The notes beneath the pieces are model-generated. The model saw only the letters and a program-made list of their open reading frames with translations. It was not told the DNA's origin and ran no database searches. The position numbers and the translations under genes are program-made. Shown here one piece after another: positions 63,785 through 64,000 of a stretch of DNA of 64,000 bases (position 1 is its first letter; each line of letters begins with the position of its first letter). Source of the stretch: an uncultured Desulfomonile sp. (lineage in GTDB: Bacteria; Desulfobacterota; Desulfomonilia; Desulfomonilales; Desulfomonilaceae); assembly GCA_903952205.1 (NCBI GenBank), contig CAJBEZ010000046.1:1-64000 (forward strand). The letters are read 5' to 3'.

Positions 63785-64000
63785 ATGGAAAGCCTTATAG
63801 TGCAATTCTTCGAGGGGGTTTTACAGTCGGAAGACGGGCTGATAACACCTGTAGTGTGGGCATGTTCCACATTCGGGAACCGAATCCGCGTTGGTAACCA
63901 AGTGAGGGAAATTGAGGCGTCAGAGATCGGACAACTTGCGGGAGCAAATCTTGTGGCCGTTGTGGATCTTGAAGGACTTGATTCAGATGACACCACTTAT
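63785..64000 (+). CDS. Unknown ORF, cut by the right window edge
   Basis: An ATG directly after the stop of the response regulator opens a frame of 72 codons with no stop before the window ends. The visible part (MESLIVQFFEGVLQSEDGLITP, later RVGNQVREIEASEIGQLAGA) matches no family I know. The zero spacing suggests it is in the same operon, but no separate ribosome site is visible, so coupled translation would be needed. Confidence 0.5.
   Translation, partial: MESLIVQFFEGVLQSEDGLITPVVWACSTFGNRIRVGNQVREIEASEIGQLAGANLVAVVDLEGLDSDDTTY

Noticed and set aside
1-64000. CRISPR array
   Set aside because: No regularly spaced repeat series was seen while reading the intergenic regions, and no cas genes are present.

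Overview
The window reads as a chromosome segment of an anaerobic, Gram-negative bacterium, most likely a deltaproteobacterium (Desulfobacterota) with a sulfate-reducing or syntrophic lifestyle. The evidence is class III (anaerobic) ribonucleotide reductase, formate-tetrahydrofolate ligase, a methylmalonyl-CoA/succinyl-CoA module, a 14-subunit-type Nuo complex I whose NuoE/NuoF parts look like electron-bifurcating hydrogenase subunits, an LpxC domain (hence lipid A), and many two-component and chemosensory proteins. The genus cannot be fixed from the sequence alone.

Layout. 1-1.3 kb: the edge of a probable prophage (terminase large subunit running off the left end, Mu gp27-like small subunit) stopping at a tRNA-Lys. 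1.4-8.7 kb: a DUF362 protein, a small unknown protein, uvrA, a long-chain acyl-CoA synthetase and a small membrane protein. 8.7-10.9 kb: an unusual single ORF joining a receiver domain, a degenerate sigma-54-activator-type AAA+ domain and a complete LpxC deacetylase. 11.1-22.6 kb, minus strand: a compact chemosensory operon (CheW, CheR-TPR, CheW, MCP, CheA-REC, CheB, hybrid histidine kinase) with no flagellar genes. Its content matches the Wsp-type alternative-function pathways, with a hybrid kinase where Wsp has a diguanylate cyclase.

22.8-26.9 kb: sucC, sucD, a biotin-dependent acyl-CoA carboxyltransferase and the free-standing B12-binding subunit of methylmalonyl-CoA mutase, together the propionyl-CoA/methylmalonyl-CoA/succinyl-CoA route. 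27-30.6 kb: a SAP-domain mini-protein, panB, panE (pantothenate synthesis) and a secreted proline-rich protein. 30.6-34.7 kb: nrdD, a small redoxin and nrdG, preceded by a long AT-rich leader that holds a TTGACA element and two NrdR-like boxes 31 bp apart. 34.8-35.5 kb: a short-chain dehydrogenase.

35.8-54.9 kb: the nuo region. Two regulatory genes (DRTGG domain; CBS pair plus HATPase) precede nuoABCD. Then come a second DRTGG protein, a PHP phosphoesterase, an HATPase protein, nuoE, a [2Fe-2S] ferredoxin-like gene, a HydB-type nuoF, nuoG and nuoHIJKLMN. The regulatory genes and the NuoE/F architecture are those normally seen with bifurcating [FeFe] hydrogenases, so the complex looks like a Nuo membrane arm joined to a Hyd-type input module. 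54.9-64 kb: purQ, fhs, coaX (minus strand), a histone-deacetylase-family amidohydrolase, truB, an exported class I glutamine amidotransferase, a hotdog thioesterase, a full sigma-54-dependent response regulator and an unknown ORF cut by the right edge.
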